Positions 30,674-30,837 of a stretch of 30,837 bases of DNA are shown here, piece after piece. Numbering within the stretch: position 1 is the first letter of the stretch; the number at the start of each line of letters is the position of its first letter. The notes beneath the pieces were generated by a model. The model worked only from the letters and a program-made list of their open reading frames with translations. It was not told the DNA's origin and made no database searches. The position numbers were made by a program, and so were the translations under genes. The DNA lies in the NCBI GenBank assembly GCA_007119345.1, contig SKPV01000021.1, forward strand, positions 1-30,837, given 5' to 3'. The DNA is from Halovivax sp. (GTDB taxonomy: Archaea > Halobacteriota > Halobacteria > Halobacteriales > Natrialbaceae).

Positions 30674-30837
30674 TTAACGATCGCCCACGCTCCGACCCTC
30701 GCCGTCGACCGACTCCGTACGCCGAGCCATCTCGACGATCGTTCGCTCCTCGGACTCGTCGTAGGACGCCCCCAGCGCGATGAGGAAGCCGACCATCGCG
30801 GTCACGAGCGCGATGGCGCCGACGGCGACGATGCCGA
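30674..30837 (-). CDS. C-terminal part of a small membrane protein, unknown function
   Basis: The final 53 residues are visible; the gene continues past the right edge. They read as a membrane helix (GIVAVGAIALVTAMVGFLIA) followed by a charged tail (SYDESEERTIVEMARRTESV and on to SVGDR), ending at TAA 30676-30674. The codon character is like that of neighbouring real genes. I do not recognise the family. A single-pass anchor with a cytoplasmic acidic tail, or the last helix of a longer membrane protein, both fit. Confidence 0.55.
   Translation of the reverse strand, partial: GIVAVGAIALVTAMVGFLIALGASYDESEERTIVEMARRTESVDGEGRSVGDR

Overview
The window comes from a halophilic archaeon (class Halobacteria). 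The DNA is very GC-rich. The predicted proteins are crowded with Asp and Glu. Several genes start leaderless, with a TATA-like box about 27 bp upstream of the ATG. Family-level markers are also haloarchaeal: a CspA-type cold shock protein, a HalOD1 domain, a BofA-like membrane protein, a DUF7504-like protein, and Tat/lipobox signals. The high GC at third codon positions produces very long meaningless antisense and shifted ORFs, which I have excluded. No genus can be assigned from the sequence alone.

Layout. 1-2766: end of a cold shock gene, a short-repeat spacer, a cupin, and two minus-strand genes (a lipoprotein and an SDR oxidoreductase). 2883-7169: a prolyl oligopeptidase, then a Ski2-like helicase with an N-terminal four-Cys zinc site. 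7238-8505: tandem hairpin repeats, a frameshifted DUF7504-like pseudogene, and a BofA-like gene. 8587-8785: tRNA-Pro(TGG) followed 126 bp later by a duplicate of its 3' end, the scar of an integration event. 9206-15466: a five-gene dipeptide/oligopeptide-type ABC importer (lipoprotein binding protein, two permeases, two ATPases). 15671-19725: HalOD1 protein, rhomboid protease, amidase. 20044-22233: a large membrane-anchored HdrD-like Fe-S oxidoreductase. 22234-22948: a VapBC-type toxin-antitoxin pair in which both genes are broken. 23054-24966: an ABC-2 exporter. 25146-30837: an R2lox-like di-metal protein, a leucine-dehydrogenase-like enzyme, a GNAT with zinc ribbon, a polysaccharide deacetylase, a DppA-like D-aminopeptidase, a second cupin, and the C-terminus of a membrane protein.

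The peptide and amino-acid theme recurs: an oligopeptide importer, prolyl oligopeptidase, D-aminopeptidase, amidase, and an amino-acid dehydrogenase whose ammonia and 2-oxo acid products could feed central metabolism. Apart from the importer operon and the exporter pair the genes look like independent short units, so the metabolic link is inference.

The most unusual signal is the importer's substrate-binding protein. Its family-5 fold appears circularly permuted: the segment normally at the C-terminus follows directly after the lipobox, and the protein ends at the Gly-Tyr that normally leads into that segment. Other points worth a look are paired three-base-loop hairpins inserted in frame in two unrelated genes, tandem repeats at gene ends (one overlapping a stop codon), the doubly decayed VapBC locus, and an Asp-for-Glu change at a predicted metal ligand of the R2lox-like protein.
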